From the NCBI GenBank assembly GCA_938023035.1, contig CALIDI010000048.1:1-64000 (forward strand): 64,000 bases of DNA, given 5' to 3'. The notes beneath the pieces were generated by a model. It ran no database searches. It was not told the DNA's origin and worked only from the letters and a program-made list of their open reading frames with translations. This DNA is from an uncultured Leptolyngbyaceae cyanobacterium. GTDB taxonomy: Bacteria; Cyanobacteriota; Cyanobacteriia; Leptolyngbyales; Leptolyngbyaceae. A program made the translations under genes and the position numbers. Of the stretch, positions 56,415-64,000 are shown in pieces. The number at the start of each line of letters is the position of its first letter. The first letter of the stretch is position 1.

Positions 56415-56783
56415 GGAGGCCATCTAGAGAGAAAAGAGTCGGCTTCGTCACTGGCTTTGCCTCTATCCTGGCTCTGCCCCTATCATTGACAGGTTCCTAC
56501 CGGTATCAGACCCTATGGCCCTACGCAAGCGTATTAGGACACTTGCATGCTTAATACGGGGTTCTAACCCCGATCCTTGCCCCCATCTTGGATCGCGCTA
56601 CCGCATTAGAAATTCCGGAATGGGTAGAGAATGGCTTGAAGCTTAAGAAAGAGCGAATCAACGGCCTCATTGTATTGCTGTCGTCGCCATGTTTTTCAAT
56701 GGCAATGGCACGGCAGAAAGCCTATCCAGCATTGGCGGTTAAACACTTGGTTTCGCCCTCACCTTTCTAGCCAAAGTTATAAT
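56415..56783. other. Intergenic spacer, nothing recognised
   Basis: About 370 bases. A GGGGTT-CT-AACCCC palindrome lies near 56555-56568. The SH3 protein frame is open further upstream, but that part looks non-coding. Confidence 0.4.
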
Positions 56784-57323
56784 ATGCAATCTGTCCCAAT
56801 TCATCGGCTCCTTTGCGCCAGTCTCATGCTTGCTGGTCTCGCAATTGCAACCCAAAAATATCCGAGCCTAGCAGAAGAATTGCCCCCCATCTCAAATCGA
56901 TTCTGTGAGGTTACCCGTTTTTACCGTGTGCAGTCGCCTAGCCCCGCTGGGTTGGTCATACAGCTAGAAGACGGAGACAAACGGGCGATCGCCAATGGCA
57001 CCCTGGTCATGGTGGAGGTCGTGGGTGCTCGCGGTATCGCGACATTTGCTACTCCTTATGGCAGGACAGGGGTCATCCATGAAAAATATTTGCGCCCCGT
57101 TCGGTTTGGGAAAGCCCAATTTTCCGGCAAGCTCCGCGTCAAAACCCTGAACCCAGACGGATTTGTCAACGTGCGCCAGGCCCCAATACTTAGCAGCAAA
57201 ATCCTCGGTACCCTAGCCAATGGCACGCTCGTAACCCCTCAGAAAATAGTCGGAGAGTGGGTCTACGTAAAATCTAGTCGGATACAGGGATATGTGGCAA
57301 ATGCCTTCCTAATTTGCGATTGA
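56784..57323 (+). CDS. Exported SH3-domain protein
   Basis: A 179-residue protein with a signal peptide (MQSVPIHRLLCASLMLAGLA, ending about residue 28). Two SH3b-like halves follow. The second, RVKTLNPDGFVNVRQAPIL then SSKILGTLANGTLVTPQKI, has the typical bacterial SH3 pattern (NVRQ, GTLV, WVYVKS, GYVANAFL). The first half (FCEVTRFYRVQSPSPAGLVI) is more divergent. Such domains bind cell-wall peptides; periplasmic location is inferred. I chose the ATG at 56784; upstream codons of the open frame lack a protein-like pattern. Confidence 0.8.
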   Translation: MQSVPIHRLLCASLMLAGLAIATQKYPSLAEELPPISNRFCEVTRFYRVQSPSPAGLVIQLEDGDKRAIANGTLVMVEVVGARGIATFATPYGRTGVIHEKYLRPVRFGKAQFSGKLRVKTLNPDGFVNVRQAPILSSKILGTLANGTLVTPQKIVGEWVYVKSSRIQGYVANAFLICD

Positions 57324-57442
57324 GGCTAAGCTAACTTCATACCCAATATCCACCTACAGGAATATCCCATCTATAGGAATAGAAGTGCTACCTCCACCAT
57401 CAACCCTTCACGGCAAATTCTAATCTTCAGGAGCACATCCTA

Positions 57443-57611
57443 GTAGACTAAGGCCTCAGTCTAGCGACCCTCACCCCCTTCTTGAATGCCCGTTAGGGCT
57501 ATCCTCCTTTCCCAGAGAGAGAGCAAGGCTTGGATCAAACTCCCTTTCTCCCACCCAGAGAAAAAGGGCTAGGGGATAAGAGGGGCTTAGGCTAGTCCAG
57601 AAAGTTCTGCC
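57443..57611. repeat. Dispersed repeat family 4, copy 2
   Basis: TAGACTAAGGCCTCAGTCTA opens the segment and GGCTTAGGCTAGTCCAGAAA then GTTCTGCC closes it, as in the copy at 5490-5644. The middle is pyrimidine-rich then purine-rich (CCTTTCCCAGAGAGAGAGC, CTCCCACCCAGAGAAAAAGG). It abuts the 3' end of the diguanylate cyclase gene. Confidence 0.5.
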
Positions 57612-57619
57612 ATGCTGTA

Positions 57620-58645
57620 CTAGCAATAAAGCGCCGAAGCCAGCGAAACGGTATTTTTGCCCTGTTGTTTGGCCCGATAAAGCGCGTTATCCGCCTGGCT
57701 AATGATTTCGTCAACCTGCTTGGCAAATTGAGGAATCATTGTGGCAACCCCTAAGCTGAGGGTGACATAGGAATGGATAGGGGAAGAGTCATGGGGAATT
57801 TGTAAGTCTAAAACGCTCTTGCGAACGCGTTCAGCAACCCAGGCTGCACCAGCTTCATGGGTATTCGGCAAAACCACTGCAAATTCTTCGCCACCATAAC
57901 GGGCAACCAGATCAGAAGACCGATTCACCGCTTGGGCGATCGTTTGTGCCACTCGCCTTAAACACTGATCTCCCGCCTGATGGCCATAGCTATCATTAAA
58001 CGCCTTGAAACAATCGATATCACATAAAATCAGCGATAAGGGCTGTTGCTCACGACTTAAACGACTCCACTCAGTGGCAAGATATTCATTCAACCTGCGC
58101 CGATTCGCAATTTGGGTTAAGTCATCCACCAAAGCCAGATGGTCTGCCTCTAGCAACTTGCTGTACCACTGAGCTTCAACGGCATCCCCATGCTCAATAA
58201 TGGTGCGCATAATCATTTCCAAGTCATACTTTTCTTTAGAAATTATTCTTAATAAGGCTTGCAATTTCGTTTCTGCTGATTTCCGCTCTGCGACTTCTGC
58301 TTCCAAGCGCTGATTGATGCAATGAAGTTCTGTTTCGATTGAGTCGCCATGCTCGACCATTGTCTGCAAAATAATCTCCAAGTCTGCTTTTTGGCGTGAG
58401 ATACTATCAAGAACCGCCTCTAGAACAGCTTGCTTTTGCTTATAATTAGAAATAGCTAACTGAAGGTATTGATTTGCAGTGTGGAGCTGAGACTCAATTA
58501 AGTCTCCATGCATGGCTGTAGTTTCTAGAGCAACTTGTAAATCAGAATTTTCCTGTTGCAACCGCTCAACCTGTTGTCGCAACAGTTCAATCTCAATCAG
58601 TAATTGATCTTTTGCTCCCTGAAGATTTTCCACACCAGACACCAT
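57620..58645 (-). CDS. GGDEF diguanylate cyclase with HGD coiled-coil repeats
   Basis: A 341-residue soluble enzyme expected to make c-di-GMP. The N-terminal half is coiled coil with three copies of a 53-residue repeat, each carrying His-Gly-Asp (46-48, 99-101, 152-154; for example TMVEHGDSIETELHCINQRL). The GGDEF domain (about 172-335) starts VDDLTQIANRRRLNEYLATE and keeps the metal Asp in CDIDCFKAFNDSYGH and the active-site loop ARYGGEEFAVVLP, so activity is likely. I see no RxxD inhibitory site at the usual place. The ATG at 58645 lies five bases after the STAS gene stop, implying translational coupling; an ATG at 58717 would overlap that gene. Confidence 0.9.
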   Translation of the reverse strand: MVSGVENLQGAKDQLLIEIELLRQQVERLQQENSDLQVALETTAMHGDLIESQLHTANQYLQLAISNYKQKQAVLEAVLDSISRQKADLEIILQTMVEHGDSIETELHCINQRLEAEVAERKSAETKLQALLRIISKEKYDLEMIMRTIIEHGDAVEAQWYSKLLEADHLALVDDLTQIANRRRLNEYLATEWSRLSREQQPLSLILCDIDCFKAFNDSYGHQAGDQCLRRVAQTIAQAVNRSSDLVARYGGEEFAVVLPNTHEAGAAWVAERVRKSVLDLQIPHDSSPIHSYVTLSLGVATMIPQFAKQVDEIISQADNALYRAKQQGKNTVSLASALYC

Positions 58646-58650
58646 TAATT

Positions 58651-58992
58651 TCAGCCTAACTCCAGAGAAATACTTGGCATCAATCTCTGTAAATTTCTCA
58701 GCGACTTTGTCTGCCATAACACCTTATTAGAACCCTTTAGAACTAAACCAACATTTCCTTTATTTCTTAAAGACACAACAAACATAGAGAGCATACTAAT
58801 TCCAGAGCTATTTAGAAACTCTAGGTTCTTCATGTCAAGAGTAATCACCGATCCATTCTCGGCGGCAATATTCAAAACATTGATAATCGGCTGATAAGCT
58901 TCCATCCCATCCAAGCGCAAAAAACCCTTGAAGAAAACGGTGGCTTTTTCTGGGTCATACCAGACACTATAATCTTTTGTTGTAATCTCCAT
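58651..58992 (-). CDS. STAS-type anti-sigma-factor antagonist (slr1659-like)
   Basis: A 113-residue single-domain protein resembling the cyanobacterial slr1659 regulator group and SpoIIAA. Strand-helix order fits a STAS fold: VFFKGFLRLDG, helix AYQPIINVLNIAAENG, VITLDMKNLEFL, the switch loop NSSGISMLSMFVVSL (Ser62/Ser63, the position phosphorylated in SpoIIAA) and VGLVLKGSNKVL. It should bind the HATPase encoded just upstream when unphosphorylated and be reactivated by the SpoIIE phosphatase; both are inferred from family behaviour. It lies 97 bases after the HATPase gene and five bases before the diguanylate cyclase gene. Confidence 0.82.
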   Translation of the reverse strand: MEITTKDYSVWYDPEKATVFFKGFLRLDGMEAYQPIINVLNIAAENGSVITLDMKNLEFLNSSGISMLSMFVVSLRNKGNVGLVLKGSNKVLWQTKSLRNLQRLMPSISLELG

Positions 58993-59089
58993 GTCAGTTT
59001 CGTTCCTTTACAAAAAGAGATTGCGGCTGAGTCCGTCTAACTGTAAGTAACTGAAGAGCACACTCCAGACAGAATAGCATCGCATCCCC

Positions 59090-59665
59090 TTAGACATCTA
59101 GATGAGCCATAACGACAACTTTGACAATCTCTGGCTGGCTGAGAGAGGCTTCAAACTTCCAGCCGAAGCGGGCAGCATAGTCATTAATCATCGTCAGCAA
59201 GCCCATATGAGAGCCTCCATAACCAAGGGCTGTCTTTTCTAGCTGTTGGGTATAGAGCTGATCGATATCAGAAGTCAGGAGCTTTTGAATAAACTCGATG
59301 TATCTCTTAACTTTGCTCTCAGTGGCGCTATTAGAAACAACAAATACCAGACGTGTATCGTAAAGGTACAGAGAAATATGGATTGGTGATTCAGCACTTA
59401 GGTCACTGTGTTGAATGGCATTTTCTAATAATTCATTGGCGATGTAGCTAACCGAAGATTTGATGACCTCCTGCTTTCCTAGCGCATCTGTTTGATCAGA
59501 AGGGCCAGGAAAAAAGGTAGCAAAGTAGTCGCCCAAAAAGTCGGCGGATAAACCGTAGTTACTCCAACGTAAGTTTCGTGCATTGGAGCTAGGAGAGAAA
59601 CTAATCGTGAGATATTCTTCTGTTGGAGGAAGAGCTTCTATGAACTCTCCAAAGATTTGGGTCAT
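59090..59665 (-). CDS. Anti-sigma-like HATPase (slr1658-like)
   Basis: A 191-residue protein matching the slr1658 regulator group, related to histidine-kinase-like ATPases of the RsbW/SpoIIAB kind. The ATP N-box reads YIANELLENAIQHSD, the G-box GYGGSHMGLLTMIND, and strands HISLYLYDTRLVFVVSN fit the Bergerat fold. It should bind and phosphorylate the STAS partner or hold a target protein; the true target is unknown. It sits between the adenylate cyclase (54-base gap) and STAS genes, the usual slr1658-slr1659 pairing. The ATG at 59665 starts MTQIFGEFIEALPP. Confidence 0.8.
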   Translation of the reverse strand: MTQIFGEFIEALPPTEEYLTISFSPSSNARNLRWSNYGLSADFLGDYFATFFPGPSDQTDALGKQEVIKSSVSYIANELLENAIQHSDLSAESPIHISLYLYDTRLVFVVSNSATESKVKRYIEFIQKLLTSDIDQLYTQQLEKTALGYGGSHMGLLTMINDYAARFGWKFEASLSQPEIVKVVVMAHLDV

Positions 59666-59719
59666 AAATAAGTCACTTTCCTAGAGTCAATAAGATCAGA
59701 ATGGTGGATGGGGCATCAG

Positions 59720-61546
59720 TTAATTCAGTGAACGTTTACCCAAGAGCCAGTAAGTGGTCATTTTTCCTTTGCCTTTAATGGCAGTCATACCACGGGGTTT
59801 GAAGTCGTAACTATCCTTAAGGCGCTCATAAACGGTTTGCGTTACCTGAATTTTGCCAGGTTCTCCATGAGCCTCCATGCGGCTAGCAATATTGACGGTA
59901 TCTCCCCAGAGGTCGTAGGCAAATTTCTTTAAGCCAATCACCCCAGCAATGACTGGCCCAGTGTGAATGCCAATCCTTAAGTAAAAAGGAGTACCATCAT
60001 GACGCTGAAACCGGGTAATTTCTCTCTGCATACCAAGGGCAAGATCTGCAATCAACTCAACATGCCTTGGGTGAGGCGAGGGCAAACCACCCACAACCAT
60101 GTAGGCATCACCGATCGTTTTAATCTTCTCTAAACCATAGTGATCAACGAGGGAGTCAAAGGAGGAGAAAATTTCATTCAAAATGTCAACGAGTTCATTC
60201 GGGGAAACCGTATCTGCCAACTCGGTAAAGTTGACAATATCAGCAAATAAGACGGTGACTTTATTAAAATGATCTGCAATCTTATTAGTTCCCCGTTTTA
60301 GCTGTTCAGCAACTTTTTGTGGTAAAACATTGAGCAACAGCCGCTCTGAGGTCAACCGTTGCTGACGCAGTTCGGCTTCCATTTGCTTATGCTCAGTGAC
60401 ATCACGCACTGTACCTTCGTAGTGCAGAACGTGCTCTGCTTCATCTCTAACGACGCGGATGCTTTCAGAAATCCAGATGATGCTGCCATCTTTGCGATAG
60501 ATTTGAGACTCCATATCTGAGGCCGAGCCAAACTGATTCACAAATACGGTTAGCTCTGCCCGGCGGCTAGGCTGCACGTAAAGTTGTTTGGCGATATCTG
60601 TTAAGGCGGCCATTAGCTCTGCTGGAGAGTCGTAGCCATAGATGCGGGCGAGGGCCGGGTTGGCGTTAATGATGTGACCACTAGGTGAAACCTGATAAAT
60701 GCCTTCTACCGAATTCTCAAAAATGCTGCGGTATTTTTCTTCAGATTGTCTCAATTGCTCTTCGCGGTACTCAACTAGGGTTTTGAGTAGCCGGGCTTGT
60801 TCCTGAAGTTTGGCTTGAGATTGGCGGAGCGCTTCTTCTATCTGTTTGCGATCGCCAATGTCGTAAAGGGTGGTAAGCCAGACCAGTTCTCCTTGGAGAG
60901 AAACTTGATGGATCGAGGCGATCGCCCAAAAAGCCTGATTCTGAGCATTCTTTCCCTGTAGCTCAAAGCCAACCAGGCTGCTTTCCTGTTTGAGTGCTTG
61001 CTGCAAGCGGTCAGGTAAATCGGGTTCTTGATAAAAATCCCCCAGCGTGTAAGTTAAAATATCGGCCTCAGACACACCCAAAAGCTGGGCTGCCGCCGCG
61101 TTGGCATAACGAATTGAACCGGCTGGTGTTTGCGTCAGTACCATTGCGACGGGGCTAGCTTCGGCGATCGCCCGAAAGAGTTCTTCACTCTGACGCATTA
61201 CCTCAACAGCACGTTTATAGAGGTGATATTCGACGGTATCTCCATGTTCTACGGTGAGATTAAGAATGGCTTCTAAATCGGCTTTATCTCGGCTAACAGT
61301 GGTTAAAATGGCCTGGAGCGTTGACTGAGCCATTTGGCGCTCAGCAATTTCGGCCTGTAACCTCTGATTTGCTTGCTGTAACTCGGCTTCAATCGCATCT
61401 CCATGTTCCACAGCCGTTTCGAGGGTAACTTGCAAGTCTTGATTGAGTTGGCGTAGTGCTAGAACCTCCTGTTGCAGTAACGTGATCTGATCTAGAGGAT
61501 CGAGTGCACTGAGATCGACTTGCCCTGATGATGATGAGTGCCCCAT
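59720..61546 (-). CDS. PAS-containing class III adenylate cyclase with HGD repeats
   Basis: A 608-residue soluble cyclase. Residues about 20-115 are coiled coil with two 53-residue repeats bearing His-Gly-Asp (48-50, 101-103). PAS 1 spans about 121-235 and PAS 2 about 270-388. The cyclase domain (about 425-605) starts KVTVLFADIVNFTELADTV. Metal ligands Asp436 and Asp480, adenine-selecting Lys476 and Asp545 (KIKTIGD, AYDLWGD) and transition-state Asn552 and Arg556 (NIASRM) are all present, so adenylate rather than guanylate cyclase activity is expected. The ATG at 61546 is clear. It begins a tight four-gene run with the HATPase, STAS and diguanylate cyclase genes. Confidence 0.93.
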   Translation of the reverse strand: MGHSSSSGQVDLSALDPLDQITLLQQEVLALRQLNQDLQVTLETAVEHGDAIEAELQQANQRLQAEIAERQMAQSTLQAILTTVSRDKADLEAILNLTVEHGDTVEYHLYKRAVEVMRQSEELFRAIAEASPVAMVLTQTPAGSIRYANAAAAQLLGVSEADILTYTLGDFYQEPDLPDRLQQALKQESSLVGFELQGKNAQNQAFWAIASIHQVSLQGELVWLTTLYDIGDRKQIEEALRQSQAKLQEQARLLKTLVEYREEQLRQSEEKYRSIFENSVEGIYQVSPSGHIINANPALARIYGYDSPAELMAALTDIAKQLYVQPSRRAELTVFVNQFGSASDMESQIYRKDGSIIWISESIRVVRDEAEHVLHYEGTVRDVTEHKQMEAELRQQRLTSERLLLNVLPQKVAEQLKRGTNKIADHFNKVTVLFADIVNFTELADTVSPNELVDILNEIFSSFDSLVDHYGLEKIKTIGDAYMVVGGLPSPHPRHVELIADLALGMQREITRFQRHDGTPFYLRIGIHTGPVIAGVIGLKKFAYDLWGDTVNIASRMEAHGEPGKIQVTQTVYERLKDSYDFKPRGMTAIKGKGKMTTYWLLGKRSLN

Positions 61547-61951
61547 AAACTAGCAGTTAAAAAATCAGGTGACTACCGAAACTTGCGTATTTCCTACTTA
61601 CTTTGAGCAAAGGCGTAAAACCGGAGAGCTTTTCTTACTGTTACCCAAAATTCTATCGAATGCACCAGGGTCAATCCCCCGTTAAAGGAAGGGAATGGTG
61701 GGCAAGCCGACTTTGAGTATAAACGACAGTATCCGGGTTGCCTGTGGCTCTAATCGGTTTTGTCTTCAGGCTTTTGGGAAAAGTGTGCTGAACTTTAGGT
61801 GGGTATTGTGCCAATTAGCTCATTCTATGGCACAAACATAAGACCTGGGTAAAGACAACCGGCAGATTTGACGATCCCTGCAGACTCTTGCTCACAGTGC
61901 ACCCGACCAGTGCTTAGCAATCACATGCGATCGCCCTACCCAGAAAGTTTT
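61547..61951. other. Spacer before the cyclase operon
   Basis: About 405 bases between the SpoIIE phosphatase gene and the adenylate cyclase gene, both minus strand. It is long enough for a separate promoter. No terminator or repeat copy was recognised. Confidence 0.45.
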
Positions 61952-63994
61952 CTACTCCCGCTGTTTAATAACAACCAGGGTCAAGTCATCAAAAATCCTT
62001 TGCTCTCCAACATGGTGATAGACATCGGCAATCACAGCCTGTCGAATTTCGGCAGCCGTTCGTTGATAGGTTCGTTGCAGTATCTGGTATAAGCGCTCTA
62101 GGCCATACATTTCATTCCTTGGGTTAACGGCCTCAGTGATGCCATCGGTATAAAGAACAGCAACCTCTCCAGGAGCCAGGGAGGTTTTGATTTGCCCCAC
62201 AAAGGGGGTGATGTTGCTTTCAATTCCCAAGGGAAACCCTAGCTCAAAGGTGTCCACCGTTTCAATTTGGCCGTTGCGGCGAACAAGTACTAATTCTTCG
62301 TGTTGGCCACTGAGGCATAACATTCCTGCTTCATACTCAAGCAGCGAAAGGGTCATGCTTTTGGTAGATTTCATCCGGCGGGTGTTCGTGTAAATGATTT
62401 GATTAAGAACTTGTAGTCGTTTAATCGGATCGGTGTCATTGGCAATCAGGAGGGCGCGAAGAGCAGTTTGTGCCATTAGCATCAGAACGCCACTTTCGAG
62501 GCCGTGACCGGTGACATCACCAATACCAATGCTGATTCGGCCATTTTGTTGCAATACATCGTAGTAGTCGCCACCCACTTCTGTCGCGGGTTCCATAAAT
62601 CCGGCAATGTCTAGGTCAAGAATTTGCTGTAGCTCTTCTTCGCGCGGGAGAATCATTTGCTGGAGTTGCCGCGTTACTTCTAGCTCAGTACCCATGCGGA
62701 GATTTTCAGCTTTCAGTTGTTCATTCAGGCGGCTGATTTCGTCGTTGGCGGCAGCCAGAGCAGCTTCGGCTTGCTTGCGTGCAGTGATGTCTTCGACGGT
62801 GCCTTCGTAATAGAGTAGGTGACCTTCTGGATCGTAGACCGCCCGGGCGCTTTCAGAAATCCAAATAATGCTGCGATCGCGGCGGTAAATCTGGGCTTCG
62901 AAGCCGTTGACTTGATGGTGGGCTTGCATCTGCTGAATAAACGCCTGTCGTCGGGCTGGCTCTACATAGAGTTGCTGAGCAATGTCGGTACAGTTGGTGA
63001 TCAGCTCTGTGGCAGTCTCGTAGCCGTAGATACGGGCTAAGGCCGGGTTGGCACTGAGAAATTGGCCCGCTGGAGTCGTCTGAAAAATGCCGATAACAAA
63101 GTTTTCATAGATACTACGGTAGCGAGCGCTTTCTGCCTGGAGTTGGGCGTTTAGGTGACTAATTGCGGCCCTAGCCTGGTTTTGCTTAGTGATGTCTGTG
63201 GCGATCGCCAATACGCCCAGTTCCTCACTACCAGGCAACGGTAACACGCGCTTAATCCATTGCAGCCAACAGGTTTGGCCCTGCGCATTGACCCAGGCCG
63301 TTTCAGGAATGAGTAAATCCTCCCCTGAAACGATTACCTCCTGGTTTTCACCGATAAACTGTTGCCATTGCCCAGGTGGAAAAAACTGGGCTGCGCCGTT
63401 TCCTAAAATTTGGGCAATTTCTGTGCCCCAAAAGTTTGCCAGAGTCTGGTTTGCCAGGAGCACCTGGCCATTCCAGTTTTGTACCAGGATCAAGTCTGGG
63501 GAGGTGTCAACAAGTTGATGCAAAAATTCCCACTGCTGTTGCAAGGTTGCCTGTGCCAGCAGGCGTTCGGTAATTTCTTCGTAGGCCGTCGCAATCCCCA
63601 CGATTTGCCCAGTTTCATCGTAGAGCGGGGTTTTACTAATATCTAGCCAGATTTGGCGACCATCAGGTTGTACTAGCGTGTGAACAGAATGGCGTAGGGA
63701 GGTTCCAGTAGCAAGAACATGTTGATTGAGTTCGGCAAAAAGCTCGGCCTGTTTATGAGAAAACGATAGGTCGCTATCTGCCTTGCCAATAATTGTAGTT
63801 CCGTCAGCCAAGCCAGCGATCGCCGCGCCTAAATGGTTGCACCCCAGATAGTACCCATCCGTATCCTGCCAGAAAATGGCCAAAGGAATGCTGTCTACCA
63901 CCTGCCGCATCATCATTTGAGTGGTTGGCAACTCCTCTGGCTGCCGCTCTACCCCAGGGAGCATTGCTGTCGGGGCCATCACCTGGCCCTTCAT
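61952..63994 (-). CDS. Multi-PAS SpoIIE/RsbU-type protein phosphatase
   Basis: A protein of 680 or more residues with three PAS domains (about 25-150, 155-280, 290-410), a short coiled coil (about 410-440) and a PPM/SpoIIE serine phosphatase domain (about 450-678). The third PAS closely resembles PAS 2 of the adenylate cyclase (NPALARIYGY, RSIIWISES, YEGTV). Metal-binding acidic residues are intact: EVGGDYYDVL, IGIGDVTGHGLESG, LYTDGITEA and FDDLTLVVIK. It should dephosphorylate a STAS antagonist, most simply the one encoded 3 kb downstream. The ATG at 63994 may not be the true start, because the frame stays open to the window edge. Confidence 0.9.
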   Translation of the reverse strand: MKGQVMAPTAMLPGVERQPEELPTTQMMMRQVVDSIPLAIFWQDTDGYYLGCNHLGAAIAGLADGTTIIGKADSDLSFSHKQAELFAELNQHVLATGTSLRHSVHTLVQPDGRQIWLDISKTPLYDETGQIVGIATAYEEITERLLAQATLQQQWEFLHQLVDTSPDLILVQNWNGQVLLANQTLANFWGTEIAQILGNGAAQFFPPGQWQQFIGENQEVIVSGEDLLIPETAWVNAQGQTCWLQWIKRVLPLPGSEELGVLAIATDITKQNQARAAISHLNAQLQAESARYRSIYENFVIGIFQTTPAGQFLSANPALARIYGYETATELITNCTDIAQQLYVEPARRQAFIQQMQAHHQVNGFEAQIYRRDRSIIWISESARAVYDPEGHLLYYEGTVEDITARKQAEAALAAANDEISRLNEQLKAENLRMGTELEVTRQLQQMILPREEELQQILDLDIAGFMEPATEVGGDYYDVLQQNGRISIGIGDVTGHGLESGVLMLMAQTALRALLIANDTDPIKRLQVLNQIIYTNTRRMKSTKSMTLSLLEYEAGMLCLSGQHEELVLVRRNGQIETVDTFELGFPLGIESNITPFVGQIKTSLAPGEVAVLYTDGITEAVNPRNEMYGLERLYQILQRTYQRTAAEIRQAVIADVYHHVGEQRIFDDLTLVVIKQRE

Positions 63995-64000
63995 CGTAGT

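Noticed and set aside
1-64000. CRISPR arrays, rRNA, tRNA and intact transposase genes
   Set aside because: Searched by eye on both strands; the repeats present are dispersed or simple tandem pairs without regular spacers, and no transposase or RNA-gene signatures were seen.

Overview
The window looks like a stretch of cyanobacterial chromosome. It carries photosystem I (psaL), three cytochrome b6f genes (petC, petA, petG), a CytM-like cytochrome, the principal sigma factor sigA, an arogenate-type tyrA and many GCGATCGC (HIP1) octamers. Middling GC, long repeat-filled intergenic spaces and many PAS/cyclase signalling proteins suggest a large-genome lineage (filamentous or Leptolyngbya-like), but this is inference. 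No rRNA, tRNA, CRISPR array, prophage or intact transposase gene was recognised.

Layout. 0-10 kb: type 2 IPP isomerase (fni), a CIA30 protein, psaL, sigA, a conserved hypothetical, a polysaccharide deacetylase, a degenerate receiver protein and an orphan ABC permease. 9.5-16.6 kb: hppD, a 1 kb spacer with direct repeats and a broken ORF, an unusual single-module NRPS-like enzyme (condensation remnant, A, PCP, TE) and a MidA-type methyltransferase. 17-26 kb: repeat-rich spacers, a small conserved protein, a CHASE2-GGDEF-EAL protein, an Npt-like transporter fused to HEAT repeats and a DUF3067 protein. 26.7-28.4 kb: petC-petA. 29-35 kb: a degenerate DinG-like helicase, a pentapeptide-repeat protein, tyrA and purC. 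35-41 kb: the outer-membrane operon omp85-lpxC-fabZ-lpxA-lpxB. 41-57 kb: a hydrolase, a secreted FAD oxidoreductase, lepB, cytM-like and petG, allA, an EamA transporter with a long coiled coil, prolyl oligopeptidase, an aldo/keto reductase, gatA and an SH3 protein.

57.6-64 kb is the most system-like region. Five genes lie on the minus strand: PAS-SpoIIE phosphatase, PAS-adenylate cyclase, anti-sigma-like HATPase (slr1658 type), STAS antagonist (slr1659 type) and diguanylate cyclase. All three parts of a partner switch sit with enzymes for two second messengers, cAMP and c-di-GMP. The two cyclases share an exactly 53-residue-periodic coiled-coil repeat centred on His-Gly-Asp, and the phosphatase and adenylate cyclase share a closely similar PAS domain. 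This is my lead candidate for an underdescribed system.

The spacers hold at least four families of short hairpin-forming repeats. The best has four copies with inverted ends GCATGTYAC-YTTTGC that covary between copies, which points to a non-autonomous mobile or RNA-structured element. Several recent 16-23 bp tandem duplications and two interrupted reading frames were also seen. All calls come from reading the sequence and translations; no database search was possible.
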